Shown: one piece after another, positions 40,790 to 49,735 of the stretch
Numbering within the stretch: the first letter of the stretch is position 1
How the letters are laid out: each line of letters starts with the position of its first letter
Source: Streptomyces spinoverrucosus
Lineage (GTDB): Bacteria > Actinomycetota > Actinomycetes > Streptomycetales > Streptomycetaceae
Direction of reading: 5' to 3'
NCBI RefSeq assembly: GCF_015712165.1
Contig: NZ_JADPZX010000001.1
Coordinates: 4,662,001-4,726,000, forward strand
Length of the DNA stretch: 64,000 nt
Program-made: the position numbers and the translations under genes
The notes under the pieces: model-generated
Seen by the model: only the letters and a program-made list of their open reading frames with translations
Databases searched by the model: none
What the model was told of the DNA's origin: nothing

Positions 40790-42553
40790 TCAATTGACGG
40801 GGAGCGTCAATCGTGACGGCCTGGGCATGACAGGTTCCCCCCGTTCGAAGCGGCTCGGGAACGGATACTTCCGCTCCAGGAAGGCGCGGATGGCAGCCTG
40901 GGCCGCCGCCCGGTCCGCCGGGGCGGTCTCCACGTCGTTGAGGCAGAAGAAGTCGACGTCCTCACCGGCCGCCAGGCGGGCCAGCCGCCGCCGCATGTCC
41001 GGGGTGCCCAACTGCACATAGCGGAAGCGGTACTCGGCCGGAACGGCCCGGCCGGTCGAGATCGCCCAGTGGTGGTGCAGCGTGGACGCCGGAGCGACGT
41101 CGGTGGTGGAGCGGAAGCGCGAGTACGACGTCCGCCGCAGCTCCTCGATGTCGAGGCTCTCCATCTCCCGCATCACCGACAGCAGCTGCGGATGCGGGGT
41201 GTGCAGCGACTTGTGCGTGATCTGCCGGCCGTGGAAGCGCCGGATCACCTCGCGGGTGTTCTTCCCGGCGGAGTTCGGAGCCGGCTCCTGCGGGTGCGGA
41301 TCGCCGATCCCCAGCTTCAGCGGGGACAGCGGGATGCGGGCGATGCCGTTGCCGTGGAAGAAGTGCTCGGCGCGCACCGGGCGGTTGATGAAGACGTCGT
41401 CGTTGAAGTAGAGGTAGTGATCCGACAGCCCCGGGATGTGGTGCAGCCGGCTCTCGATGGCGTGCGAGTTGAAGACGGGGAGCGCGTCCGCGGGGAGGAT
41501 GTCCCGGTGGTCGACCACCGTCAGGCCCTCCGCGTCCCGATCCAGCCAGTCGGGGGTCTGCGAGTCGGTCACGAGGTAGACGTGCCGGACGAAGTCGGCG
41601 TACATCTCCAACGAGCGCAGCGCGTACTTCAGTTCGTCATGGCTGGTGTAGCGGGAGGCGCCGGTCTCGCGCGGGGCGATGACGTGGTCGGACGACTGAT
41701 GGGCGCGGCGCTTGGCGGCCATCGCCGGGTCGTCACCGTCGACCCAGGTGTACACGGCGTCGACGGGGAAGCACACCTCGTCGACGCCCGGCTCGGCGAA
41801 CGGGGCGAACGTCGGCACCGTGCGATGCCGGACCTCCACCACGGCCGGTCGCTGCGCCGACACCGGCAGCACCTCGGACACCGGGTTGCGGCGCGGCGCG
41901 ACGAGCGCCGTGTCGAAGACGTCCGACAGCTGGTCGCCGGGCACGGTGAGATGGGCGGGGTCCGTGCCCAGGTCCCGGCCGTGCCGCCAGAACTCGATGT
42001 CGCACCCCGTCTCCAGACCGCCGAGCACCTGACCCGCCGGCCCGAGGCGCACCACGCCGGTCCGCAGCACCGCCGCCCGCCGCAGCGCCCCCGGCAGCCT
42101 CCCGTCGGCCCACAGCACCGCCCTGGTCACGTCGCCGCCGGGACCGACGGCACCGACGTACTCGGGGGTGCGGGCGAAGCGCCGCGCGGCCTGTGCCAGG
42201 ACCGTGCCGCGATGCGTCTCCGCGACGCCGATCACCTGCCGCGGGCCGCCGCGTCCGGGGTCGGCGGGGACCAGGAAGTACGGCACGCCGGCCGCGTCCA
42301 GCAGGGCGCACACCTGCTCCAGATCGGTGGCGGCGGCGTCCGCGGCGGTGTAACCGGTGACCGTACGGCCGTACAGCCGCGTCGGTCCGCAGGCGATCCG
42401 GCGCAGCCCGGGGACGGCCGCCCGCAGACGGCGGCGGGCCCGGACCGCGCGCAGGGCCCAGAGCCGGGCCGACAGCCAGAGCCCGAGGCGCGTCACAAGG
42501 GCCCGGGCGGCCCGGAGGCCGGGGGCCGCCGCGAGGCGGTGACGGATGTCCAT
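40790..42553 (-). CDS. Stealth-family sugar-phosphate transferase 2
   Basis: This 587-residue protein contains the four Stealth conserved regions: PVDAVYTWVDGDDPAM (CR1), SRYTSHDELKYALRSLEMYADFVRHVYLVTD with LPVFNSHAIESRLHHIPGLSDHYLYFNDDVF (CR2), then HTPHPQ (CR3) and FCLNDVE (CR4). Stealth proteins such as CpsY or capsule synthases move hexose-1-phosphate from a nucleotide sugar to make phosphodiester-linked polysaccharides. An extra N-terminal domain of about 280 residues is also present. The ATG at 42553 is set by the start of the match with its neighbour, 13 bases upstream. The two form an operon. Confidence 0.85.
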   Translation of the reverse strand: MDIRHRLAAAPGLRAARALVTRLGLWLSARLWALRAVRARRRLRAAVPGLRRIACGPTRLYGRTVTGYTAADAAATDLEQVCALLDAAGVPYFLVPADPGRGGPRQVIGVAETHRGTVLAQAARRFARTPEYVGAVGPGGDVTRAVLWADGRLPGALRRAAVLRTGVVRLGPAGQVLGGLETGCDIEFWRHGRDLGTDPAHLTVPGDQLSDVFDTALVAPRRNPVSEVLPVSAQRPAVVEVRHRTVPTFAPFAEPGVDEVCFPVDAVYTWVDGDDPAMAAKRRAHQSSDHVIAPRETGASRYTSHDELKYALRSLEMYADFVRHVYLVTDSQTPDWLDRDAEGLTVVDHRDILPADALPVFNSHAIESRLHHIPGLSDHYLYFNDDVFINRPVRAEHFFHGNGIARIPLSPLKLGIGDPHPQEPAPNSAGKNTREVIRRFHGRQITHKSLHTPHPQLLSVMREMESLDIEELRRTSYSRFRSTTDVAPASTLHHHWAISTGRAVPAEYRFRYVQLGTPDMRRRLARLAAGEDVDFFCLNDVETAPADRAAAQAAIRAFLERKYPFPSRFERGEPVMPRPSRLTLPVN

Positions 42554-42566
42554 GGCCGCGGCCCTG

Positions 42567-44264
42567 TCAGCTCTGCTTCTCGTACGGGCTGGGGAACGGG
42601 AAGTAGTTCTCCAGGAACTCGTGCATCCGGACGCTGACCTGCTCCCGCTCCTCCTCCGGTACATCGACGTCGTTGAGGCAGAAGAAGTCGAAACGGCGGC
42701 TGTCGCGCAGGTCGGTCAGGCGCCGGTCGGCGTCCGGGCGGCTGATGTTGACGTACCGGAAGCTGAACTTGCCCGGCACACCCCGGCCCGTCATCAGCGC
42801 GTACTGGTACAGCAGCGGGGCCGTCAGGGCGATGTCCGTCGGCGAGCGGAAGCGGGACGCCGTGGTGCGGGTGATGTCCTCCGCGAACATCTCCTCCAGC
42901 TCCAGCAGCGTCTCGCGCTGCTGCGGCAGCGGGGTGTGCATGAAGTTGTTCGTCGTCATCCGGCCGAACTTCTCCAGCAGCAGCCGGCGGACGTTCTTGC
43001 TGGCGGAGTTGGTGGCCGTCTCCTCGGCGTGCGGCTTGCCGATGCCGATCTTCAGCGGGGAGACCGGGATCCTCATCAGACCGCTGCCGTGGAAGAAGTG
43101 CTCCGGGGTGATCCGGCGGCCCACGAACACGTCGTCGTTGAAGTACAGGTAGTGATCCGACAGGCCGGGGATGTGGTGCAGCCGGGTCTCGATCGCGTGC
43201 GAGTTGAAGACCGGCAGGACGTCCTCGGGGAAGATGTCGCGGTGGTCGACGACCGTGATGCCCTCGGCCGTGTCGTCGAGCCAGTGCGGCTTCTGGCCGT
43301 CGGTGACGATGTAGATGTGCCGGACGAAGTCGGCGTACATCGCCAGTGAGCGCAGCGAGTACTTCAGCTCGTCGTGGCTGGTGTAGCGGGAGGCGTTGGT
43401 CTCCTTGTCCAGGATCTCGGCCGTGCCGCGGTCCTGGTACTGGGCCCGCTTGGCCCGCATCGCCGGTTCCTCGCCGTCGACCCAGGTGTAGACGATGTCC
43501 ACCGGGAACGTGACGCGATTCACGGTCGGCAGGGTCAGCGGGGTGAAGCTCGGCAGCTCCCGGTCGCCGACCCGCACCGTGGCGGGCTGCTGCTCGGAGA
43601 CGGGCAGGACGTCGGTGACGCCGTTGTTGCGCGGCGCGACGAGGGACTCGCGGAAGACGTCCTCGGACGCCTGCGGCTGCACCTTCGCCAGCCGCTGCTC
43701 CCCGTCCTCGGTGGCCAGCAGCTCGGCGCCGTCCTCCCAGAACTCGACGTCGCAGGCCAGCTCCGGTCCGGCGAGCAGCTGGCCGGCGGGGCCGAGGTGG
43801 TTCTCGCCGACGCGCAGGACGGGGGCCCTGCGCAGCCGGGTCGGCAGCGCGCCGTCGATGAACATCGCGGGGTGCTTGAGGTGTCCGCCGGGCATCGGCC
43901 TGCCGATGAACACGGCCTTCCCGGCGTTCTGCGCCTCCAGCGCGGCGAGGAACCGTTCCCGGTCCACGGCGTTCACACCCACCGTGTGACGGGTACGGGA
44001 GGTCGGCAGGAGGAAGTAGGAGATCCCCGCCTGCTCCAGCGCGGCGACCACCAGGTCGAGGTTGGCGGCGGCCGCCTCGGCGGCTGTGAACCGCGTCACC
44101 ATCCGGCCGTAGAGCTGCTGGCCGCGGACCGTCACCGGGCGCAGTACCGGGTCGCCGACCGCGGCTCTGCGGCGTCGCCGCATGGTACGCAGCTGCCACA
44201 CCCGCTCGGCGGCCTTCCGCTCTACTCGCGGTCGCATCCGCCGCGCAAAGGAACGCACGGTCAC
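42567..44264 (-). CDS. Stealth-family sugar-phosphate transferase 1
   Basis: This 565-residue Stealth protein has PVDIVYTWVDGEEPAM (CR1), SRYTSHDELKYSLRSLAMYADFVRHIYIVTD and VFNSHAIETRLHHIPGLSDHYLYFNDDVF (CR2), and HTPLPQQ and FCLNDVDVPEEE (CR3 and CR4). It is highly similar to the gene at 40790-42553, including the N-terminal domain with LYGRMVTRFTAAEAAAANLDLV. It is the first gene of the pair. It probably makes a cell-wall or capsule phospho-polysaccharide. The preceding intergenic region (44265-44450) should contain its promoter and that of gpmA. Confidence 0.86.
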   Translation of the reverse strand: MTVRSFARRMRPRVERKAAERVWQLRTMRRRRRAAVGDPVLRPVTVRGQQLYGRMVTRFTAAEAAAANLDLVVAALEQAGISYFLLPTSRTRHTVGVNAVDRERFLAALEAQNAGKAVFIGRPMPGGHLKHPAMFIDGALPTRLRRAPVLRVGENHLGPAGQLLAGPELACDVEFWEDGAELLATEDGEQRLAKVQPQASEDVFRESLVAPRNNGVTDVLPVSEQQPATVRVGDRELPSFTPLTLPTVNRVTFPVDIVYTWVDGEEPAMRAKRAQYQDRGTAEILDKETNASRYTSHDELKYSLRSLAMYADFVRHIYIVTDGQKPHWLDDTAEGITVVDHRDIFPEDVLPVFNSHAIETRLHHIPGLSDHYLYFNDDVFVGRRITPEHFFHGSGLMRIPVSPLKIGIGKPHAEETATNSASKNVRRLLLEKFGRMTTNNFMHTPLPQQRETLLELEEMFAEDITRTTASRFRSPTDIALTAPLLYQYALMTGRGVPGKFSFRYVNISRPDADRRLTDLRDSRRFDFFCLNDVDVPEEEREQVSVRMHEFLENYFPFPSPYEKQS

Positions 44265-44437
44265 GTTCTGAGCTCCTCTTCCTGAACCCCTATGACAGTC
44301 CTGCCATAGCCAGCCACGCCAACGTGTTGAAAGGTTGTGGGGGAATTTACTTGAAATTCAGCAATCGGGGGAACGTGGCGCGGGCATGCCAGGGTCCATG
44401 ATGCCTCGCGGACCGCTCGGGCCGATCGGGGCTTAGG

Positions 44438-44443
44438 TAGGCT
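44438..44443 (+). promoter_or_regulatory. Leaderless -10 hexamer for gpmA
   Basis: TAGGCT is followed by seven bases and ATG 44451. Confidence 0.5.
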
Positions 44444-44450
44444 CGAAGCC

Positions 44451-45212
44451 ATGGCCGACGCTGCGTACAAGCTGATCCTCCTCCGCCACGGCGAGAGCGA
44501 GTGGAACGAGAAAAACCTGTTCACCGGCTGGGTGGACGTCAACCTCACCGCGAAGGGCGAGAAGGAGGCGACCCGCGGCGGCGAGCTGCTGAAGGACGCC
44601 GGCCTGCTTCCCGACGTGGTGCACACCTCACTCCAGAAGCGCGCCATCCGCACGGCGCAGCTGGCCCTGGAGGCCGCCGACCGCCTCTGGATCCCGGTCC
44701 ACCGTTCGTGGCGCCTGAACGAGCGCCACTACGGCGCCCTGCAGGGCAAGGACAAGGCGCAGACCCTGGCCGAGTTCGGCGAGGAGCAGTTCATGCTGTG
44801 GCGCCGCTCATACGACACCCCGCCGCCGGCGCTGGACCGCGACGCCGAGTACTCCCAGTTCTCCGACCCGCGCTACGCGACCCTTCCGCCGGAGCTGCGC
44901 CCGCAGACGGAGTGCCTGAAGGACGTCGTCGTCCGCATGCTCCCGTACTGGTTCGACGCCATCGTCCCCGACCTTATGACCGGCCGCACGGTCCTGATCG
45001 CCGCGCACGGCAACAGCCTGCGCGCCCTGGTCAAGCACCTCGACGGCATCTCCGACGCCGACATCGCGGGCCTGAACATCCCGACGGGCATCCCGCTGTC
45101 CTACGAACTGGACGCCGACTTCAAGCCGGTCAACCCGGGCGGCACGTACCTCGACCCGGAGGCGGCCGCGGCGGCGATCGAGGCGGTCAAGAACCAGGGC
45201 AAGAAGAAGTAG
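44451..45212 (+). CDS. gpmA: 2,3-bisphosphoglycerate-dependent phosphoglycerate mutase
   Basis: This 253-residue glycolytic enzyme interconverts 3- and 2-phosphoglycerate. The N-terminal phospho-histidine is in [20 protein letters not shown]. The acid/base Glu is in [11 protein letters not shown], the second His in [19 protein letters not shown], and the phosphate-contact Arg in KRAIRTAQ. Length agrees with the family (about 250). ATG 44451 is supported by the leaderless hexamer. A rho-independent-looking hairpin follows the stop. Confidence 0.95.
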   Translation: MADAAYKLILLRHGESEWNEKNLFTGWVDVNLTAKGEKEATRGGELLKDAGLLPDVVHTSLQKRAIRTAQLALEAADRLWIPVHRSWRLNERHYGALQGKDKAQTLAEFGEEQFMLWRRSYDTPPPALDRDAEYSQFSDPRYATLPPELRPQTECLKDVVVRMLPYWFDAIVPDLMTGRTVLIAAHGNSLRALVKHLDGISDADIAGLNIPTGIPLSYELDADFKPVNPGGTYLDPEAAAAAIEAVKNQGKKK

Positions 45213-45225
45213 GGTTTGTGATCAT

Positions 45226-45260
45226 GCCCCCGACCTGCGCTTACGGCGCGGATCGGGGGC
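45226..45260 (+). terminator. gpmA terminator
   Basis: GCCCCCGA pairs with TCGGGGGC around a 19-base loop, followed by GTTTTC. It lies 13 bases after the gpmA stop. Confidence 0.7.
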
Positions 45261-45290
45261 GTTTTCACGGCCTGGGCCCGCTGTGGGACC

Positions 45291-46745
45291 TCAGCGCGTG
45301 AACGGACCGCCCATCGACGGGTACTTCAGCTTCAGGGAGGTCACCGTGAAGGTCTTGGAGCCCGCCGTCGTGATGCCCGACTTCGAGCCCTTCAGCAGGT
45401 GGACCTGGCCCCAGCGGTCCTCGTGGCCCAGCTGTTCGTTGGTGTCGATCATCAGGTCGGCACGGCCGTCGCGGGTGTAGTCGGTGAGCTTGAGGTAGGC
45501 ACCGAACTGGTCGTTGTTCTCGGAGGTGCCGGCGACGCCGGAGGTGTCCTGGCTGAAGGACTTGGCGCCGGTGCCGGACAGACCGCCCGCGCGGCCGTAG
45601 AGGACGGTGACCGTGCCGGCCATGCGCTTGGTGCCGAGGCCCTCGCCGCGGGCGCCGATGGCCAGGTCCGCGTAGCCGTCGCCGTTGACGTCGCCGGCGG
45701 CGACGGCGGAGCCGAAGTAGTCCTCCTTCTCGGAGGAGCCGGGCACGCCGGCCGAGTTCTGGGTGAACTTCACGGGCTTGCGTGCGGAGTTGGGGCCGCT
45801 GGAGCCGCCGTAGTGGACGGTGACGTAGCCCTTCCACGCGTCGGGCTCCTCGTAGCCGCGGCCGATGGCGAGGTCGCCGTAGCCGTCCTTGTCGAAGTCG
45901 CCGACGGTGAGGATGTCGCCGCCCTGGTGGCCGCCGTCGTCCGGAACGCGCAGCTCGGCCGCGCGCTTGGTGAAGGTGCTGCCGCCACGGTGGAAGTAGG
46001 CCCGCAGGTCCAGGTCGTCGTCGCCGCCCTGGAGGTCCGAGCCGAGGATGTACAGGTCGGTGGCGCGATCGGGGGTGACCTTGCCCGCCACGAGGTTGAA
46101 GGCCGCCAGGTAGCCGTAGCTGTCGCCGAGGGACTGCGAGCCGCCGTGCTTGCCCGCGCGGGTGAAGGGGCCCTTGAGCAGGACAACGCCCGCCCGGCTG
46201 CGGCTGGTCACGGCCAGATCGGCGTCGCCGTCGCCGTCGAAGTCGCCGGTCACGACCTCCTCGCCGAAGGAGTCGCCCTGCCCCGGGTACTCCTGCGGGA
46301 TCGGGGAGTTGAGGACGGTGCCGGAGCCGAGGCCCTTCGCGCTGCCCCACACGACCATCAGTCCGCCGCGGTCCACGACGCTCCCGGCGTCCTCGCCCGG
46401 CGAGGAGACGACCAGGTCGGCGTAGCCGTCGCGGTCGAGGTCGGCGGTGGTGGCGGCGGTGCCCCAGCCGTCGTGCTGCTCCACCGCGCCGGGGATGCCG
46501 GGCGAGTCCTGGTGGATGGTCTGGACGCGGGTGCCGGGGCCGGCCGACGTGCCGTAGACGACGGTGACGCGGCCGTCCTTGCCGTGCGAGCCGCCGAGCA
46601 TGACGAAGTCGCGGTAGCCGTCGCCGTTGAAGTCGTCGGCGAGTTCGGCGGGGGCCGCCGCTGCCGTGGGGGCCATGAGAAGCGGCGGGGTGGCCGCTGC
46701 CGCGAGGGCCACGGCAGCGGCTAGGACGGTGCGTCTGGCGCGCAT
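45291..46745 (-). CDS. Secreted FG-GAP repeat (integrin-like beta-propeller) protein
   Basis: This 484-residue protein has a signal peptide (MRARRTVLAAAVALAAAATPPLLMAPTAAAA), then six or seven FG-GAP blades. Each carries a calcium-binding loop of the form D-x-N/D-x-D-G-x-x-D: DFNGDGYRD, DLDRDGYAD, DFDGDGDAD, DFDKDGYGD, DVNGDGYAD and DYTRDGRAD. It is exported and probably binds calcium and surface polymers. No enzymatic motif exists. Many streptomycetes carry several such proteins of unknown purpose. A hairpin between it and gpmA may end both transcripts. Confidence 0.85.
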   Translation of the reverse strand: MRARRTVLAAAVALAAAATPPLLMAPTAAAAPAELADDFNGDGYRDFVMLGGSHGKDGRVTVVYGTSAGPGTRVQTIHQDSPGIPGAVEQHDGWGTAATTADLDRDGYADLVVSSPGEDAGSVVDRGGLMVVWGSAKGLGSGTVLNSPIPQEYPGQGDSFGEEVVTGDFDGDGDADLAVTSRSRAGVVLLKGPFTRAGKHGGSQSLGDSYGYLAAFNLVAGKVTPDRATDLYILGSDLQGGDDDLDLRAYFHRGGSTFTKRAAELRVPDDGGHQGGDILTVGDFDKDGYGDLAIGRGYEEPDAWKGYVTVHYGGSSGPNSARKPVKFTQNSAGVPGSSEKEDYFGSAVAAGDVNGDGYADLAIGARGEGLGTKRMAGTVTVLYGRAGGLSGTGAKSFSQDTSGVAGTSENNDQFGAYLKLTDYTRDGRADLMIDTNEQLGHEDRWGQVHLLKGSKSGITTAGSKTFTVTSLKLKYPSMGGPFTR

Positions 46746-46897
46746 GGTTCTCCGTTGTCCGAGAGCGTGCCCGAGCATGCTGCGGGCCTGCTCCGGGCGA
46801 TCAACCGCGCTCTTCGACCCGCACCGTGGCCGAATGGTTGTACGAGCGGTTGCGGAGTCGCGTCAGAGTCGCGTTTCGGACAGGGAGAAACGTGCGC

Positions 46898-47146
46898 TCA
46901 CACGGTCAACGGCACCGGGTGGACCTCGTCCGCCTTGTGTCCCGCGCGCTCGTGGATGCGCTGGACCGCATCCGCCGAGGGCGCCTCGGAGAGGCAGTAG
47001 ACGATGCCGGAGTCCGGGTCCGCCCAGGCCTGCATGAAGTGCACGCCCTCTTCCTTCTCTATGGCGAGGTCGGCCTGGTGGGCCTCGCGGAGCTGCTCCG
47101 CGGTGATGCCCCGCATACCGCGGTGGACGTCCATGAACTGGGTCAT
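46898..47146 (-). CDS. DUF4242 nickel-binding protein homologue
   Basis: This 82-residue protein of the DUF4242 family has a ferredoxin-like dimer. It is the homologue of the S. coelicolor nickel-binding protein SCO4226. The sequence MTQFMDVHRGMRGITAEQL includes the His of DVHR, and later VHFMQAWADPDSGIVYCLSEAPS and IHERAGHKADEVHPV supply further His and Cys. Which residues coordinate the metal here is inference. AAGGAGGTGCGAGG precedes the ATG on the minus strand. It lies near a Cys-rich small protein, another possible metal-binder. Confidence 0.8.
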   Translation of the reverse strand: MTQFMDVHRGMRGITAEQLREAHQADLAIEKEEGVHFMQAWADPDSGIVYCLSEAPSADAVQRIHERAGHKADEVHPVPLTV

Positions 47147-47282
47147 GCCCTCGCACCTCCTTCCCGTGCTGCCCGGTCGGTCCTTCCTCCTCCATGCTGC
47201 GCCCCCGACGCCCCCCGCGGCGACGCGAAGGGCCCCCGGCAGTCGCGCCGGGGGCTCTTCACTCGATGTCGGCTCTACGATC

Positions 47283-47450
47283 TCAGCCGCACTGGCAGGG
47301 ATTGCCCTGCTGGCACCCGCACGTGCACCCCGAGCCGCAGCCGCACGCGCCTATCAGCGTCAGGCTCGTGATGTCGGCGGGCTGCTCCGTGGGGCGTTCC
47401 TGCGTCGGGTCGGGCGTCGTCGTACGGGGCGTGCTGGGGGATTCGGCCAT
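47283..47450 (-). CDS. Small Cys-rich, metallothionein-like protein
   Basis: This 55-residue protein starts with a Thr/Pro-rich half (MAESPSTPRTTTPDPTQERP). It ends in a Cys cluster of the form CGCGSGCTCGCQQGNPCQCG, with eight Cys in about 20 residues, most in C-x-C or C-x-x-C spacing. That spacing matches metal-thiolate proteins. GAGGAGG lies five bases before the ATG, a strong ribosome binding site. It lies between the DUF4242 nickel-binding homologue and phoU. Metal binding is inference from composition. No recognised family name can be given. Confidence 0.75.
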   Translation of the reverse strand: MAESPSTPRTTTPDPTQERPTEQPADITSLTLIGACGCGSGCTCGCQQGNPCQCG

Positions 47451-47561
47451 GGGTCCCTCCTCAAGGCACTGTGCCTGTGCCCATTCCATGCCCGGATCGA
47501 CGGGCGCATCAACGGCGCACTGAGGCGGAAATGCGCCCCAAGGGGATCCACGCAGGCCTGC

Positions 47562-48242
47562 TCAGGCCTCCACCCCAGGCACGATGTCCGCCTGCAGCTC
47601 GTCCGCGTGCTCGCCGGTCACCAGGAACACCACGCGCTTGGCCACCGCCACCGCGTGATCGGCGAACCGCTCGTAGTAGCGGCCGAGCAGCGTCACGTCC
47701 ACGGCCGTCTCGATGCCGTGCTTCCAGCGGTCGTCCATCAGGTGCTGGAAGAGGGTGCGGTGCAGCAGGTCCATCTCGTCGTCGTCCTGCTCCAGCTGCA
47801 TCGCCAGATCGATGTCCTTGGTCACGATGACCTCGGCCGTCTTCGCCATCAGGCGCTGCGCGAGCTGGCCCATCTCCAGGATCGTCGCGTGCAGGTCCTG
47901 CGGGACCGCGCGGTCGGGGAAGCGCAGGCGGGCGAGCTTGGCGACGTGCTGGGCGAGGTCGCCGGAACGTTCCAGGTCGGCGCTCATCCGCAGCGACGTG
48001 ACCACGATGCGCAGGTCCGTCGCCACCGGCTGCTGGCGGGCCAGCAGGGCTATCGCCCGGGCCTCCAGGTCGTGCTGCAGGTCGTCGACCTTCTTGTCGG
48101 CCTCGATGACGTTCTCGGCCAGCTTCAGGTCGGCGTCGAGCATGGCCGTCGTGGCGCGTCCGATCGCCGACCCGACCAGCCGGGCCATCTCGACCAGGCC
48201 GTCGCCGATCGAGTCAAGTTCCTCGTGGTACGCGTCCCGCAT
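47562..48242 (-). CDS. phoU: PhoU, phosphate-signalling regulator
   Basis: This 226-residue protein consists of two tandem three-helix PhoU repeats. The metal-binding motifs are E-x3-D-like in MARLVGSAIGRATTAML and DLHATILEMGQLAQRLM. It senses phosphate transport by Pst and dampens the PhoR kinase. The gene diverges from phoR, and the intergenic region holds a PHO box on the phoU strand, so phosphorylated PhoP should activate phoU under phosphate starvation. Confidence 0.92.
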   Translation of the reverse strand: MRDAYHEELDSIGDGLVEMARLVGSAIGRATTAMLDADLKLAENVIEADKKVDDLQHDLEARAIALLARQQPVATDLRIVVTSLRMSADLERSGDLAQHVAKLARLRFPDRAVPQDLHATILEMGQLAQRLMAKTAEVIVTKDIDLAMQLEQDDDEMDLLHRTLFQHLMDDRWKHGIETAVDVTLLGRYYERFADHAVAVAKRVVFLVTGEHADELQADIVPGVEA

Positions 48243-48363
48243 CAGGTTTCCCTCTCGTGCGATTTCCTGAGTCGTCCGAGCATGTCTGCCCGGACCCCTC
48301 GTGAACCGGTGTTACGAACCCCACGCTCCCACGTTCCGGTCCCTACGCGTCCGTTTCGGCCAC

Positions 48364-48396
48364 CCCAAATGAATCCGTACTGGCTCCAAGGTGAAC
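48364..48396 (-). promoter_or_regulatory. PHO box (PhoP-binding direct repeats)
   Basis: On the minus strand three consecutive 11-base units read GTTCACCTTGG, AGCCAGTACGG and ATTCATTTGGG. The first and third fit the Streptomyces PhoP repeat consensus G-K-T-C-A-Y-Y-Y-R-S-G. Location in the phoU-phoR gap fits autoregulation of the divergent phoU and phoRP genes. Confidence 0.75.
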
Positions 48397-48457
48397 TCTG
48401 GGCGACGAGTGTTCGAGGTCGCACTCGGACGGCTGTGGGCAAGGGGTAGCGCATGCC

Positions 48458-48463
48458 TAACCT
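48458..48463 (+). promoter_or_regulatory. Leaderless -10 hexamer for phoR
   Basis: TAACCT is followed by six bases and ATG 48470. Confidence 0.5.
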
Positions 48464-48469
48464 GGATGC

Positions 48470-49735
48470 ATGGACGTGAACGCGGCGGTCGCCGCAGCGG
48501 CAGCGATCGCCGGTGTGCTCACCGGTGTCATCGCCATGCTGGCGTTCCGCTGGAGCGAGCGCGACCTGAAGCGGCCTACCCGCACCTCCCTGCACACCGA
48601 CCCGGTGCTCCCGCCCGGCGTGGACACCGTGCTGTCCGTGCTGCGCTCCTCGGCCGTCGTCCTCGACGAGGCCGACGCCGTCGTCAAGGCCAGCTCCGCC
48701 GCCTACGCCCTCGGACTGGTGCGCGGCGGCAAGCTCGCCGTCGACCCCATGCTCCAGATGGCCCGCGACACCCGGCGCGACGGCGAGATACGCCAGGTCG
48801 AACTGGACCTGCCCCGGCGCGGCAGCGGCCGCGGCGAGGCCCTCGCGGTCTCCGCCCGGGTCGCCCCGCTGGGCTCCCGGCTGGTGCTGCTGCTGGTCGA
48901 GGACCTCACCGAGGCCCGCCGGATAGAGGCGGTACGACGTGACTTCGTCGCCAACGTCAGCCACGAGCTGAAGACTCCCGTCGGCGCGCTCTCCCTGCTG
49001 TCCGAGGCCGTCATGGACGCCTCCGACGACCCGGAGGCCGTGGAGCGCTTCGCCGGGCGGATGCAGATCGAGGCGACCCGGCTGACGAACCTGGTGCAGG
49101 AGCTCATCGACCTCTCCCGGGTGCAGAACGACGACCCGCTGGAGGACGCCGAGCCGGTCCGGGTGGACGAGCTGGTCGCCGAGGCCATCGACCGATGCCG
49201 CCACCAGGCGGGCACCAAGCAGATCACCATGGCCGCCGGCGGCACCGCCGACCTGCACGTCTGGGGCAACCGCAGCCAGCTGGCCGCGGCCCTCGGCAAC
49301 CTGGTGGAGAACGCCGTCAACTACTCCCCCGCCCGCACCCGCGTCGGCATCGCCGCCCGCCGGGTCAGCGGCTCCGGCGGGGACATCATCGAGGTCGCCG
49401 TGACCGACCAGGGCATCGGCATCTCCGACAAGGACAAGGAGCGCATCTTCGAGCGCTTCTACCGCGTCGACCCCGCCCGCTCCCGTGCCACCGGTGGTAC
49501 GGGCCTCGGGCTCGCCATCGTCAAGCACGTGGCCGCCTCGCACGGCGGGGAGGTCACGGTGTGGAGCTCCGAGGGACAGGGCTCCACGTTCACGCTGCGG
49601 CTGCCGGAGGCGGGTCTGGCCCGCGACCGGGCGCACCAGCACCCCGCCCTCGACGACGAGGCCGGGCAGTCCGCCGACTCGTCCCCCGCAACAACCCCGT
49701 ACGAACCGCTTCCCGCCCCGGAGGTCCTTCCGTGA
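48470..49735 (+). CDS. phoR: PhoR (SenX3-like) sensor histidine kinase
   Basis: This 421-residue kinase has one membrane segment at the N-terminus (VAAAAAIAGVLTGVIAMLAF). A PAS-like region covers about residues 50-150. The H-box FVANVSHELKTPVGAL holds the phospho-His, and the ATPase domain has NLVENAVNYS, DQGIGISDKDKERIFERFY and GGTGLGLAIVKH. It phosphorylates PhoP when phosphate is scarce. The stop codon overlaps the phoP start (GTGA). Its product is PhoR in Streptomyces and SenX3 in mycobacteria. Confidence 0.93.
   Translation: MDVNAAVAAAAAIAGVLTGVIAMLAFRWSERDLKRPTRTSLHTDPVLPPGVDTVLSVLRSSAVVLDEADAVVKASSAAYALGLVRGGKLAVDPMLQMARDTRRDGEIRQVELDLPRRGSGRGEALAVSARVAPLGSRLVLLLVEDLTEARRIEAVRRDFVANVSHELKTPVGALSLLSEAVMDASDDPEAVERFAGRMQIEATRLTNLVQELIDLSRVQNDDPLEDAEPVRVDELVAEAIDRCRHQAGTKQITMAAGGTADLHVWGNRSQLAAALGNLVENAVNYSPARTRVGIAARRVSGSGGDIIEVAVTDQGIGISDKDKERIFERFYRVDPARSRATGGTGLGLAIVKHVAASHGGEVTVWSSEGQGSTFTLRLPEAGLARDRAHQHPALDDEAGQSADSSPATTPYEPLPAPEVLP

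Noticed and set aside
45399..46724. Long plus-strand frame opposite the FG-GAP gene
   Set aside because: It is a Gly/Ala/Val-rich shadow of the repeat-containing minus-strand gene without any domain.
46746..46897. tRNA-like sequence between the FG-GAP and DUF4242 genes
   Set aside because: No T-arm TTCGA-type loop or acceptor pairing could be drawn.
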